From Daedaleopsis sinensis (Eukaryota; Basidiomycota; Agaricomycetes; Polyporales; Polyporaceae): a DNA stretch of 64,000 nucleotides. Under the pieces are notes generated by a model. It did no database searches. It worked only from the letters and a program-made list of their open reading frames with translations, and had not been told where the DNA came from. The stretch spans positions 2,852,001-2,916,000 of the forward strand of contig CM066310.1 in the NCBI GenBank assembly GCA_033807695.1, given 5' to 3'. This document shows, piece after piece, positions 39,829-50,799 of the stretch; position 1 is the stretch's first letter, and every line of letters begins with the position of its first letter. A program made the translations under genes and the position numbers.

Positions 39829-42734
39829 CGTACGTATTAGGACGGTAAGGGTAGAGTAAGAGGAGGAGGCGGGGCCAGACACGACCGTCGAGCGAGACCG
39901 AAGGTTATAAGCAGACGTTAGCGTACACACAACATCGAAACCCGGGGCGCATCTGAATCATCTCATGTCCCGGAGTATCTTATCTGATAGCCACGCCACG
40001 TTCTATCAATCATATCAGATAACACCTCTGCCGATTGGTTCCGCCCTCCGCGGCGTCTATCTCCGCACGTTCCAGCCTCGAGCCCGCCTTGGCTCGTCCA
40101 CCGCCCGTCGTCCTATTCGTCCAGCGCACCGTGTCAGTCGTCCCACCTCGCAACGGACGACTTTTTCCGACAGCCTGCGGCGTTACCGTCGCGCCCGGAC
40201 CACCGCCGTTTTCCGTCCCCACAGCAGCGCCGTGGCCGCTGAGAGCAGATGGGAGCTGGTACCCGCTACGCACGAAGACCGAGTCCGGCGCGGGAATCGC
40301 TCTCAATTGCAACGCATGAGTTTAGACGGACGGGGCTCCCATCCGCGTACGCGCGAATCGCGGCCGATGACTTTCTTGGTTCGGACAGGATGCATGATGT
40401 GCGCCCGACGCTGACACGCGGCCGCTGATGCGTGTCTGCATGAGACTCACGTCAGAGACATCGGACGCGGACTCGGAGCGCGCCAGGAAGGCGACCCCAG
40501 CGGGATGCGGCGAGTTGCAAATCCACCCCAACGCGAGCGGGCTTCTCCTGCCCAGAGTCAGACGCGTTCGTGGAGGTGAGTGAGCTCCGGACCCGTCCAG
40601 CTGACGATATCGATGACTGAACGGCGTTCATGTGCTCATGCCGTGCTCGACCAGGAGCTTCGTGCATACGACGTTCAACGTTGCGCATCCCGCACGCGTG
40701 AATTGAATCCCTATGATCATGCGCGTGTTGCTGGACCATGACGGCAGTGATAACGATACACTTGCGCGGCGGACGATCCAGACTCAGAGTCTCAGACGGC
40801 TTCTCGCTCTCTGTTGGACTGTAGAGTACCAGGCAGGGTCGCGTTCGTCTCTCCTCGCAGCTCCGAAGCTCACCCCAGCCATTAGCCAGAGCTCCGCCGG
40901 GACACATTCAGTCGCATCTGTTCGTGCTCGGACCAATACACTCTGCGCCGTCGCTCTCTTCCCCGGCACGCACCCTTTCCTCTCTCAGGACGGCCGATCG
41001 CGTGCTATTTCCAGTGTGCAGACCGCCGTATCGTCGTTCCACGCTCTGAACCTCAAGCCGACGCCAGACCCGAGACGTCTAGCGGTTCTCTCCAGGATCT
41101 CGCCTCCAGACTTCCCCCAGGCGACATCGACTATTCCTGGCTATGACGCCTGCAGTGCGCGAGACTCTATCCCACCCGCGCCGACTCGCTGTGCACCCGC
41201 CCTTCGAATTCCGCCAGCAGGCACCGTATCCCGACTTGCCACCCGTGCGCACGACCGTGGCTCGCGCCCTAAGCAGCTCTGCAGCAAACGTGCAGGGCAT
41301 ACCCGTGAGCAGGCACAAGCGCAAGCAGCACGACAGTTCGCGAGGCCACGGGCGCCGGCTCCTACCAACAGTCCGAGTCAAGGTGTGAGCCGTCCATGTC
41401 GCAGCCCAGCGCTCACCAGGGCAGTATCGGCGACTGAAGGACCCCGCACACGTCGTGGTGCACGCACGCAGGTCCACGCCGGTGTACATGTCGTACCCCC
41501 GCAGATCGTGCAGGACCTGGACGGACACTCTGCGTCTCGTACCCCCGGTGGCGCCCCGGTGGGCACGCCCTCCATATACGGCCGATCGCCCGACCGCGCG
41601 CCCCGCTTCCTCTGGCCCTGCGCCCTCCCCGCATCCGCATCCGCGTCCGCGTCCAAGCCCAAGATCGAACCTTGAGCTCTGCGCAGGCACCGACTTCGAA
41701 GCTCCACGTCTTCCGTCCGGTGGCAACCCGGTGCGCGCGGTGTCCGAACGCGGCGGATCGCCCGCGCGCCCCAGCTTCTTCTCGCCCCTCGCCATGACTT
41801 AGAGTACTGCTCCCTGCGCCGGCGTTCGAAGCGGACCTCGCGCGCACGCCCTGCTCCCGCTAGCAGGGTTCCGAAGCGTCCTAGCGCGCTGCACACTCTG
41901 GTTCTGCGCGCCCGGTCTGGCCGCTCGTACGCACGCGCCCTCGTCTTCTGTCCGGTGGCGACCCGGTGGGCACATTTCCCGAACGCGGTGGATCGGCAGC
42001 CCCGTCTCTCTCCGCGCACTCTGTCCCCGCACGCCGGCCAGCGTCGCTCTTCGCCCTTTCGCCCTTTCGCTTTCGCCCTTGGACATCATCTCCGCCTCTT
42101 CGTGCTGAGCTCGCTTCTCCGCGACAGCACGCTCGCCCCCGCCAGGAGGCACGGCTTCCGAACGTGAATGCCGACCGCGCCCTGTGAGGACTCCACGAAC
42201 CCACCCTCGGGCCTCGCCCCGCCTTCGACAGAAGAGACTCCTGCGCGACCTCGACCGACACCTCGCCGCTGACCTTGCGAACGCGGCCGATTGGAGCTCT
42301 GTCTATGTGTAGCTGGAAGCACTCCGCGGCGCCCCGTCTCCACCGAGCCATGTGTCCCGCCTCTGGGTTCGCAGCGCCCCCGCGTCGCAGGCCCCATGGC
42401 GAGAACGTCACGTCTCTGCCAATGCTCAGTGCGTCCCGCCCCTCGAGACGCATCGCGCCTGGATCGATCTCCGTCTTCCCCGGTCTCGATGCCTCGCGCG
42501 CAGAGCCTCAGAAGGTGGATCGCAGCGCTCACCGGCTATCGGCCACCGAGTCAACTTTAACTTTAACCATGTGCGCCTCGGCGTCCTCAAGGCACCACTC
42601 ACGACCACGTCCAAAAGCATTCTGGTCGCACCCGCTAGGCCATGCTGGCGATATCGATATGCTATGATCTTCGGATCGGTAGTGCACGAGGGTGAAGTGC
42701 AATTTACAGATTCAGGCCACCATATATCGACGTA
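39829..42734. other. Long non-coding, largely GC-rich stretch
   Basis: Several long open frames lie on both strands (such as 320 codons on plus at 40713-41675 and 238 on minus at 41795-41079). They overlap each other, have Arg/Pro/Ala-rich compositions expected from GC-rich DNA and show no domain. The left end is the promoter of the AIF-like gene. The core is repetitive (see the next entry). Confidence 0.45.
41528..42300. repeat. Imperfect GC-rich repeats
   Basis: A unit of the form GTCC-GGTGGC-(A/G)ACCCGGTG...CGAACGCGG-GGATCG recurs at about 41532, 41708 and 41943, with a partial copy near 42270. Spacing is uneven, at 176-235 bp or more. A small hexamer array, CCGCAT twice then CCGCGT twice, lies at about 41632-41657. 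Class is unknown. Confidence 0.5.
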
Positions 42735-42862
42735 ATCATGAGGTTAACGTGGATGGCGTAATATTTATGCATTATCATGCCTCACCCAAACTGTATGCAG
42801 CTCCCACCGTTGCGGCCACCAAGTTCCCCCTCCCACCTTGAACTCCAAACACACCGTTCACT

Positions 42863-43371
42863 ATGTCCGAGTTGGAAGCAAACCTTAAACCCTATAACCC
42901 CATTCAACTACCGCCTCGCGACGCTGCCGCACAGACGTTCGGGTTCATCATCGACGACGAGTGCCGTCGTGACTGGGCGGTGAGGTTCCACCGCCTTAGT
43001 GGTGATCCCGAGGAGTTCCCCGACCCCGATTCCCAAAGTCAAGATTACGAGTATGCGCTGGAAGAGGCGGACGAGGACCTCCCGGGCTACGTGTACGTGT
43101 ACGCGCACGTCCCCGCACTCAAGCCATATCTGCGCCAGCTCTGCCCACGCCTCATCCCTGTACGAGACAAGCAGAACATGCGGACAAGGGAAAATTCCAG
43201 CATATGTTCGTCCTCGTGGACACTGGCAGCAAGAGCGTCGATCCGGATTGCTGGCCGGTGGACGCCCTGAGGGCGGCCATCGACGACGTGCGGAAGGTGC
43301 CCAGGCTGCGCGACAAGGAGCAGGAGCCGGCGTGGCACTACACGGTATTCGGAAACTCGCATCTCTTTTGA
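42863..43371 (+). pseudogene. Small acidic protein of unknown family, one-base frameshift
   Basis: The ATG at 42863 starts MSELEANLKPYNPIQLPPRD, then TFGFIIDDECRRDWAVRFHR, DYEYALEEADEDLPGYVYVY and LKPYLRQLCPRLIPVRDKQN. After MRD the frame breaks: the copy at 36106-36565 has one more G here (GCGGGACAAG versus GCGGACAAG at about 43182). Allowing for that base, coding resumes as HMFVLVDTGSKSVDPDCWPV and WHYTVFGNSHLF to a TGA at 43371, about 170 residues in all. No known domain, signal or membrane segment was seen. It is either a recent pseudogene or a sequencing error. Confidence 0.65.
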
Positions 43372-45000
43372 TTACGGTGCGTTCTTTCGAGGTTATGACC
43401 GTGTACTACGGGTGCTTGTTCTCATGTCTCGGACTGCAGATCAAAGGCGGCACGCTCAGGTTGCCCTTGGGTCTGAGACGCAAGAGTGCACCTGGTTGTA
43501 TTGTGCGACTGGGTGCGGCTGGGTGCAGCGGAGATGTCGGTTACGATCTATAGAAACTGCAGCGCTCATGCATCATGTATGATGAAGAAGCGATCGCTTT
43601 GTCATACCTTTCAAGTCCTTGTAACAGTCCGATGTCGCCTCAAATCCAGCTCGATAAATCGATACGAAACGATTATGACGATGCTGAAGCGATTCTATTC
43701 CGCAAGCTCCGGAAGGCGATCGCTGAGTGCTGAGCGCTGAGTACGGCGTACTTGGCCACGCCTTGTGCGGTCGTCGAGAAATCCACCGTGAAGTTTGCTC
43801 GGCGGAGACCGACCGCGTTCAGCACGCCAGCGAGTCGTGTGTCGAGGGCCGCGTTAAACCGGGGATGGCACAGTTCCGCGCGAGCCACAGAGGGCCAGGA
43901 TGGAGGATCGCAGGACAGCAAGCGGAAGGTGCACAGATCCTGCGTAGCAGTGTGTCGATGATGTCTATCATCAGTCGATCAAAGCAGGGCGCTGAGGTAT
44001 GCCAGTCAGGACGGATGGACGGCTCGCACCTCATTATCTTCCAGCCAGAGGCTCTTCCGCTACCGTGACACGAAGCGCGAGGCGATACATCTCCAGATTG
44101 GTGGAGTAGCGCTGTATCCTCCCGACAATCGCTATGTCTCTCCAGTGAGTCTCCACGACCCGATGTCTAGATCAAGCTCGAGCTCGGTGAAGAGGGGGTC
44201 CGCTTGGAAGCCGCGGGAGTGACTGTAGAGCATCCATTCCGGGACGGAGAATAATGAGAGCCACTTGATTGGAACTCAGTGCACTGTGCCAGATGGGGTC
44301 GGAGACGTCGAGCACCTCGTTAGACTCTACGACGGCAAAGAGCGCAATGTCGAAGTTCGCGTTCTGACCGAGTCGGAGAATAAGCATCAAGTCTTGAACC
44401 TGGTCGACTTCGTGAGACCCGGCCATAACGCGATCGATGCGAATGGTATCGATGTTGTCGAACGTTGATGACCATTCTGCAGCCAATCTGCAGCGGGAGG
44501 ATGCGCCGGATGTCACCAGATATACTAGAACGCATAAAGAAGTTATCACAACTCACGGGAAACAGTATCATATCGTCGTATGTTTGAGAATTGAGTCTTT
44601 TGTTCTGAGAAAATTAAACTCTTCAGTGACTCTGAGTCGCGGGGGCCCCAGCGGTCTATTCAAAGGAACGACTGTCTTCCGACACTTGAACTAGAGGCTG
44701 GTTTACGAGCCTACCCAGCGGAGGCGCTGCTGGCACCTGCTGGCACAGGCCTGCACAGGCCTGCACAGGCTGGCACAATGACGTTTTCCCACGAGTCGGG
44801 CCCACGCCGACCACTCGCAAGACCGTTAACACCGAAATTTGGTACAACTCTCCCTCTACTCTCACAACGAGTGACCCATTCCTGTTCGGAAAAGACTTGC
44901 CATACGGATCACCTAGTGGCGACTGGCTAAGATACCCGTGGCCTAATGAGTTAGTACTCACCAGCTCGATTTTCCTCGTATGACTCGGAGCTGATTCAAG
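43372..45000. other. Mostly non-coding; possible F-box/LRR remnant on the minus strand
   Basis: Minus-strand sequence at about 44470-44120 reads WSSTFDNIDTIRIDRVM, VQDLMLILRLGQNANFDIAL and, after a frame change, LFTELELDLDIGSWRL. It resembles the leucine-rich half of fungal F-box proteins, but no F-box and no long frame accompany it. The similarity is weak, so I leave it as a possibility. Confidence 0.25.
44727..44776. repeat. Short tandem repeat
   Basis: Units CTGCTGGCAC (twice) pass into AGGCCTGCAC (twice) and AGGCTGGCAC, a 10-bp period over about 50 bp. Confidence 0.7.
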
Positions 45001-46386
45001 TTGTGTACTTTCACGTTTGTAGCTGCCGTCGCGGGTTACATCGCTTCGCTGGATACGCCGCGGAAACCTTGCAGTGCCAGTATCTTTTGCCTTCCTTACG
45101 AGATTCAGGACATAATCCTCGGATACCTCAGGGATGCTCCAGACACTAGCACTCTACGTGCGTGCGCTCTTGTATGCCACTTGTGGCTCAAGCTCGCACG
45201 TCCCTTTCTCTTCCATGCGGTGGTGTGTCGCCCCACGATCCCTTCGTTCTCGTTACAAGACCTTGTTGCTTTCCTGGCCGATTGCCCCGAGCTGGTGCGA
45301 CATGTGCGCTCCGTTAACATCCGTGGCGCCAATCCCGATCCTATGCGCTACGCCACTGTAATCACGGAGGACATGGTCGCAGTACTAGCCACTCTCCCTA
45401 ACGTGCAACACGTCGGGTTTGAGCTCGTCGTATTCTCCCTTCGCACCGAGGACTGTACCACCACCCCCCTTCCCTCTTCAGACCGACGAGCCATCGACTC
45501 CTTCACATTGAACCGCTGCATCGTCAAAGACGACCACTCCTTCTACCAGCTGTTCACTGCTATAAAGAGGATCTCCACTCTCACTTTCGATCATGTTCAA
45601 TGCATGGAGTCCCGAGTCCAATGGCCTACTTTCCCTGACGACTTCCTTCAAATCGACGCGATCCACATGCAGGGCCTGCTCACTCGTCCACTGGAGCCGT
45701 TGAAATGCTTCTTCCGAAACTGCAGGTCCCACACACCTCTTCGCCTCTCACTCTCCATCACTTCTCACCACGAGGACGACACCAGGGAAGGGACGTTCCT
45801 CGCCGCCTTCAAGAACGACGTGACCTCCCTTTCCGCGAACGTCCTGGGTGCCATCTGCACACCGGAATGGATGGTCGACGGCCTTCCGCCGGGCTTCGAG
45901 CCCGGCGCGCCGCCCCAGGTCGACCTGACCAGGTGCACCTCGCTCACGCACCTCACCCTTTTCTTCACCACGACGGACGCAATGCGCGGGGAAGCGGCGA
46001 CGAGAGTGTACATGCGCATGTTCACCGCGAACAAGTTGCTGGTCCGCAGAGCACCGACATCGCTCAGGCGCATCGAGCTCCGGTTCCAGAGGCAGGGTCC
46101 GTATGTCCAGCACTCTATGTATGAGCTGCTAGCGTTCTACGTAACCCCGTGGCAGGCGCTCGACAGGTTCATAGCACGCTTTCCGAGGCTGGAGGAGCTC
46201 GTGTGCGTCCTTTGCGACGAGTGGGGCTTTCTGGAGCAATTCCCGTCGCTGCATGGGAAGGTGCGGCACATTTCCGGAGAGTTTAGTAGGCAAGTAGAGT
46301 TCGACCATTACGTCCATTGGCTGAAAACCGCCTTCCCTCAATTACATGAGAGAGGCTTATTGCGCTTTGAGATGTCGGTTAGGTGA
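45001..46386 (+). CDS. F-box-like protein, start unclear
   Basis: A 461-codon frame carries an N-terminal F-box (FCLPYEIQDIILGYLRDAPD, then LRACALVCHLWLKLARPFLF). A long leucine-rich region typical of basidiomycete F-box proteins follows (LATLPNVQHVGFELVV, ISTLTFDHVQCMES, TSLTHLTLFFTTT, FPRLEELVCVLCDEW). There is no in-frame ATG before about residue 113 (DPMRYATV). The region before the F-box reads LDTPRKPCSAS, where homologues might start with Met, so CTG at about 45049 could be a mutated ATG. An upstream exon ending at the AG at 45000 is the alternative. Otherwise the frame is intact. Confidence 0.7.
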   Translation: MCTFTFVAAVAGYIASLDTPRKPCSASIFCLPYEIQDIILGYLRDAPDTSTLRACALVCHLWLKLARPFLFHAVVCRPTIPSFSLQDLVAFLADCPELVRHVRSVNIRGANPDPMRYATVITEDMVAVLATLPNVQHVGFELVVFSLRTEDCTTTPLPSSDRRAIDSFTLNRCIVKDDHSFYQLFTAIKRISTLTFDHVQCMESRVQWPTFPDDFLQIDAIHMQGLLTRPLEPLKCFFRNCRSHTPLRLSLSITSHHEDDTREGTFLAAFKNDVTSLSANVLGAICTPEWMVDGLPPGFEPGAPPQVDLTRCTSLTHLTLFFTTTDAMRGEAATRVYMRMFTANKLLVRRAPTSLRRIELRFQRQGPYVQHSMYELLAFYVTPWQALDRFIARFPRLEELVCVLCDEWGFLEQFPSLHGKVRHISGEFSRQVEFDHYVHWLKTAFPQLHERGLLRFEMSVR

Positions 46387-46628
46387 TAATTTGGTGTATA
46401 GTTCTCAGTATTACATCTCGCACAACATAACCAGTTTACCCTGGCTCATAGTCACGGTGCTCATCGGCTATGCTTCCAAGTACTGTACCTACTTGACTCA
46501 AAAAGGGCGAAGTCAGCGATAAGCGCCCTGAACAGTTGTTACTAGTTAGGACGTATTGGGCGCTAGCGTCTCGGACTCTCTTGAAACCTTGGCTATCCTG
46601 ACCCTCAGCCCCCAATCTACCATTCAAA
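46387..46628. other. Intergenic; nothing recognised
   Basis: A short spacer between the F-box-like gene and the next ORF. Confidence 0.3.
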
Positions 46629-47042
46629 ATGGAAGAAGTCATAGCGCAGACTGCGGAGAAACGTTCCGCTCTCTCACACTAACATGTATCCATTCGCGCA
46701 ACCGCCGAGTTCATGGCATACGGGTTCATCCTAGACAACGCATGCCTCCGGTACTGCCAGGCAGAGCAGTACCACGATCTGTCCGACGAGTGGGAAGAGC
46801 CTTTCGATCCGGATAGCAATCTTTCACAGCTCGCCAGGGCGTTGAGGAATGTGGACGCACGGCTCCCGCGCCACGTCTACACAGTCATCACCGACTTAGA
46901 GCCCATCTATCGTCGCCTGATCAAGGTCCGCGACAAGACCGACGAAACGAAAGGCTGCGGTTGTACCTGCGCGTTGGGGAACAGCAGAAGCCCGCATGGT
47001 ACCAGACGATGTGGCCTGCCAAGTAGGCTTGATATCGAATAG
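46629..47042 (+). pseudogene. Third, diverged member of the small unknown family
   Basis: From 46713 the frame reads MAYGFILDNACLRYCQAEQY, LSDEWEEPFDPDSNLSQLAR and DLEPIYRRLIKVRDKTDETK. These align with TFGFIIDDECRRDWAV, FPDPDS, VPALKPYLRQLCP and PVRDKQN of the 42863 locus. An in-frame ATG at 46629 (MEEVIAQTAEKRSALSH) is separated by a TAA at 46677, which may be inside a small intron (CTAAC branch-like) or a true stop. The C-terminal part is out of frame or lost. Function is unknown. Confidence 0.45.
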
Positions 47043-47835
47043 TCAGTGCGTTCTTTCATGCTTGCCATCCGTTCCATGCCCGAACTAATAGATAGCTGAC
47101 CTTCAAGTGCCTTGGCTCAGGTGCGACACGCTTGCTTGGGTTGGCGTATGATCGCATGATGACCCGCGACGGTGCCAGTCCGTCCGTGCTTTGCGATCCT
47201 GGGACAGTGAACCTAGTTATCCACCAATGTAGAGAGACGAGGACCTCGTGAAGTCGGGGAGAGCAACACTCATGTATTAACACGATACACATGAAGAGGA
47301 CAGCGCATGCGTTACTACTTACACCCCCTTGCACTCAGACAGTCTGAACGAGCCCCACACCCTTGAACCATCACGAAGTGACCATAACGATCCTCAAGCG
47401 CCTCTGCTCCATACTAAGTCTTGTCGAGGAGCTCGATAAACATGGTGTACGACTTGTTCAGCCAATTTTGCACACCATGGAGTGGCTCTTCTAGGTTTGA
47501 CTTGGCACGGCTTGGAGGGATCATGCCACACACTTATACTAGACACCCGGCCTTCTCGCGCAGTCAGAACAGACTAGTACTAGGCGATCGTTTGAACCCT
47601 GCCGCGGATAGAAATGAGAGTCGGACGTACTACCAGCTTCAGAAAGATGACGAACTCTTCTGATGATCATGATAGCTGCGCTCAGATGTCGGATGATTCT
47701 CGTCAATTTCGTTAGGTTCGACATACAACAAAAGTACACGTCTTCCTTCTAGCGTCCTACATGCTCCACCTGTGATTTCTGTATTCGCGATGCCCCGGCG
47801 ACTTGCTCCACTCTTGATTGCGGATCGCAGGTCGC
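47043..47835. other. Intergenic; nothing recognised
   Basis: About 790 bp of 3' flank of the peptidase gene. Small open frames have no support. Confidence 0.35.
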
Positions 47836-48771
47836 TCACCCGCTGTAGGCAACAGTGACCGAGTTGGAGGAGGAGGAGACCGACGTGAGAACCTTGTTGT
47901 TCTGCCTGATGTCGATGAGGGTCGAGCCCGACGGGCCGACGGTCGAGCCGCCGACCGTCGTCGCGGATGCCCCGGTGAACGTGACGGTGCCGAAGTTCGC
48001 GAAGGGGACGAGCGAGCCGTCCGACTCGAAGTCCTCGACGATCCACTCGGCGTTGTACTCGCACAGCGACGGCTGGCTCGAGAACGTGTGCGAGACGGTC
48101 TTGCCCGTCGACTTGTTCGTGATCGTCGCGGTGCCGCCCGTCTTTGAGGACGCGGTGACGGTCACCGTCACGGTGTCGCCCGCACTAAAGGAGATGCCGG
48201 AGAAGTCGTACGCGTAGTCAGGGTACCACTCGTACCACGCTAATGGATGATGTGGATGCGTTAGGTGATGTATAACAGGCGACGGGGAGAGGCGTGCATA
48301 CCGTCGTAGGTGACGCGGGAGCCGGAGACGGTGAAGTCGACACCAGTCTGGAGGATGGCGTTGCCGCAGGTGTCGCCGTCGATACCGACCCAGGCAGACG
48401 CCGAGTGGGTACCAGAGCCGCCGGAGGGTTCCTTCGGGGTTGGCACCACGAAGGTCCCAGTCACCGACTTGTACGTTGCCTGTAGACGCCACAGACACAG
48501 TCAATATCGACCCGTGACGCGAGCAACATTGCCGTACCGTGGTAGCGACCAATACGGCACCAGCCCAGTTGCTGCTGTACTCGACGTGCGAGTTGTTGGT
48601 GATGGCGTTGATCTCAGCGACGGGGCTGGTGATCGCCTGCTTGGGGTTCGACTGGTGCGAGAGACCTGAAGCACGGCGCTCGAGACGGCGCGCGAAGCGT
48701 TCCTTGGAGGAGGGAGCAGCAAGGGCCGCGGTAGCGAGGAGCACCTGGACGAGGACAGTGGCGACGAACAT
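47836..48771 (-). CDS. Secreted G1-family glutamic peptidase (eqolisin), copy A
   Basis: This acid-active, pepstatin-insensitive endopeptidase is of the scytalidoglutamic type (Peptidase_A4/G1 fold). Exons 48771-48538, 48479-48302 and 48239-47836 give 271 residues. A signal peptide (MFVATVLVQVLLATAALAAP) and a propeptide with dibasic ERRAS precede the mature region from about YSSNWAGAVL. GGSGTHSASAWVGIDGDTC is followed by ILQTG, which holds the catalytic Gln. WYEWYPDYAYDFSGI and NAEWIVEDF, which holds the catalytic Glu region, come next. It should be active. It is probably a nutritional enzyme in an acidified environment. Copy B lies 2 kb upstream in the same direction. Confidence 0.93.
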   Translation of the reverse strand: MFVATVLVQVLLATAALAAPSSKERFARRLERRASGLSHQSNPKQAITSPVAEINAITNNSHVEYSSNWAGAVLVATTVRQCCSRHGSILTVSVASTGNVQVGDWDLRGANPEGTLRRLWYPLGVCLGRYRRRHLRQRHPPDWCRLHRLRLPRHLRRYARLSPSPVIHHLTHPHHPLAWYEWYPDYAYDFSGISFSAGDTVTVTVTASSKTGGTATITNKSTGKTVSHTFSSQPSLCEYNAEWIVEDFESDGSLVPFANFGTVTFTGASATTVGGSTVGPSGSTLIDIRQNNKVLTSVSSSSNSVTVAYSG

Positions 48772-48866
48772 GACGGCGAACAGAGGAGACGAGGGGTAGT
48801 CGGTTCGATTGGGCTGTCGGAACTAGGTTGAACCTGAGCTGGAGAGGTGCCGTCGTTGCTGCAGGG

Positions 48867-48874
48867 CTTTTATA
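48867..48874 (-). promoter_or_regulatory. TATA box of peptidase copy A
   Basis: TATAAAAG on the minus strand lies about 100 nt upstream of the ATG at 48771. Confidence 0.55.
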
Positions 48875-50799
48875 CGCCAGAGAAGAGGCTACCCGCAGGT
48901 CGCCATCTCAGCGTTTTCCAGAGCCTTGACAGGGTCGCCGTTCAGAACGACATTCTGCCTGGAACGGCCTTCGTGTAGTGTTGCGCTTCGAGATTATCCC
49001 GATGGAGGAGAGTCGCATGGTCTTCATGCTTCTCCCAGTGATGCGCACGACCCATACGCTATGGTAATCATGTGGGCCTAAATGGTGAGTAGCACGCTAG
49101 ACTCGGGGCATTCCGCGCAATCCCGCTCGTGGTTGTATAGACCGCCCACACACAAGCACCGATTGCAAAAATAGAACACGACATCCATCACGAGCGCTGC
49201 GTAGAGGTCCGCGTCATCAGACTCGGTGTCGCATCAAGAAAGGCATTTTAGTCCACATACCAATATTATGGGCGGCCCACACCTGCCTTGTGTATCTCCG
49301 TCATGGACTGTGTTAGACAAAACTATCAGAAGGTCATAGGACGAGTAGTCGAAGTTCGGTACCGAAAGTGTCTCTCCCTTGACCTGCGAACGCAGCCATC
49401 TCATGCTACGCTGGTTCTTTTCTCAGGGACGTACCGGCGGCGACATTGGGCGCAATCGTAAGGCGTGCGGACCATTCGTTCTGCACGAGTACATTTCATG
49501 CTGACAGCATGAGGCTCTGGTACGCAACTCTATAGCCCTTGTTCAGTGTGATTTTGTACCCGCAGTAGTCTTGAACTCACGACTGGGAGATCTGAAGTGA
49601 CGGTCTAGAGTCGCAGAGGAGTAGTTTCTTCTATCGGAGAGAACATGCCCACCTGTCTCTTGCTGACGCACCTGGAACAAGTTTTCGAAGGCGTAGTGAC
49701 TCTGAGCATCTGTTTGGAAGCGTACCATGGATATTCCGGGTTGCTTCGTGCGATGATCGGATTGAATGACAATCAACGACAGCGAATTGCGTGCACGACG
49801 CACGTACTGTTACAGCAGCTGAAGGGTGCTGGGGAATTGTCTAGAAGTCGGCGATGATAACCTAACGACCATATGGACTCCCTCCCAGAATGCACAGGGC
49901 CATCAAGCGATGGTTGAACACGATGTCGGCACTTTCGGACTCTAGGGGCATGTGCAGACATTCAAACTGAGCCGGGTTGTGGTCATGTCGGCAGTCTTCA
50001 CATTCAATTTCTATCCAATGGTGGACAGAGCCGGAGGCCTGAAGCCCGGGCACGCGATGCCCACGATGCCAGCGCCGACGGTCAAGGCTGAGATTATGGG
50101 CGACTTGCTCGTACAATTGTCCGAATCTTTGTCACATGAATACTAGCACCGAAATTGTACTCACAAATTAGCGAGATCTGAGTAAGCATGCAGGCGTAGA
50201 TGGCGAGGCAACCCCGAGTGAGGAGGGTAAAAACCATGTCGGACGGTCCACGGTGCAGTAGTAGGAAGTCGAGCCTACTTATGTCGTGCGACGTGAGGAA
50301 GTCAGAGATGTCTTAGACGCATCGGCGCAGAACAGACATTTACGAACCGTAGCCAAAACTGTTTGGATGATTTGCCTCTCGAGGAGACGTGGTTGCCAAC
50401 TTGAAGTCAAACACTGACCTCCTCCTTTTAAAGGGCTAAGTAGACGCTGGCTGTGGGAATACGATCACCAAAGATCATCGATCAATATCCGATCAATCCC
50501 GACTCCCGAGTCAGTCCAATTCGAGTACTCCCGCCCTCCATGTCATGACCAGCCCAAGGAACATGTTTACTATACGTATGACTTAGATAGGTTTTGAGTG
50601 CTGTTTCTGCGACGAAGCGTAGCTAGTATCGAGAGAAATCCTGAACAGTGCCGCCAAAATTCAAAGCCGCACCAGGGAAGGGTGAAGGGAGAGGCATTCA
50701 TTGACATTACAAGTTTCTTCTTCGTCAATGCATTCACGTCAACATACATGTCATGTCCCGTTATCCTTTTACACACCGAGTTCCCTGGCCGACCGACGT
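48875..50799. other. Spacer between tandem peptidase genes
   Basis: Almost 2 kb with no supported gene. It carries 3' flank of copy B and upstream sequence of copy A. Confidence 0.4.

Noticed and set aside
40713..41795. Long open frames on both strands (320 and 238 codons)
   Set aside because: They overlap, are Arg/Pro/Ala-rich as expected from GC-rich repeats, and show no domain or conserved pattern.
44727..44776. Tandem repeat considered as a CRISPR-like array
   Set aside because: The 10-bp period has no unique spacers, and CRISPR is not expected in a fungal nuclear genome.
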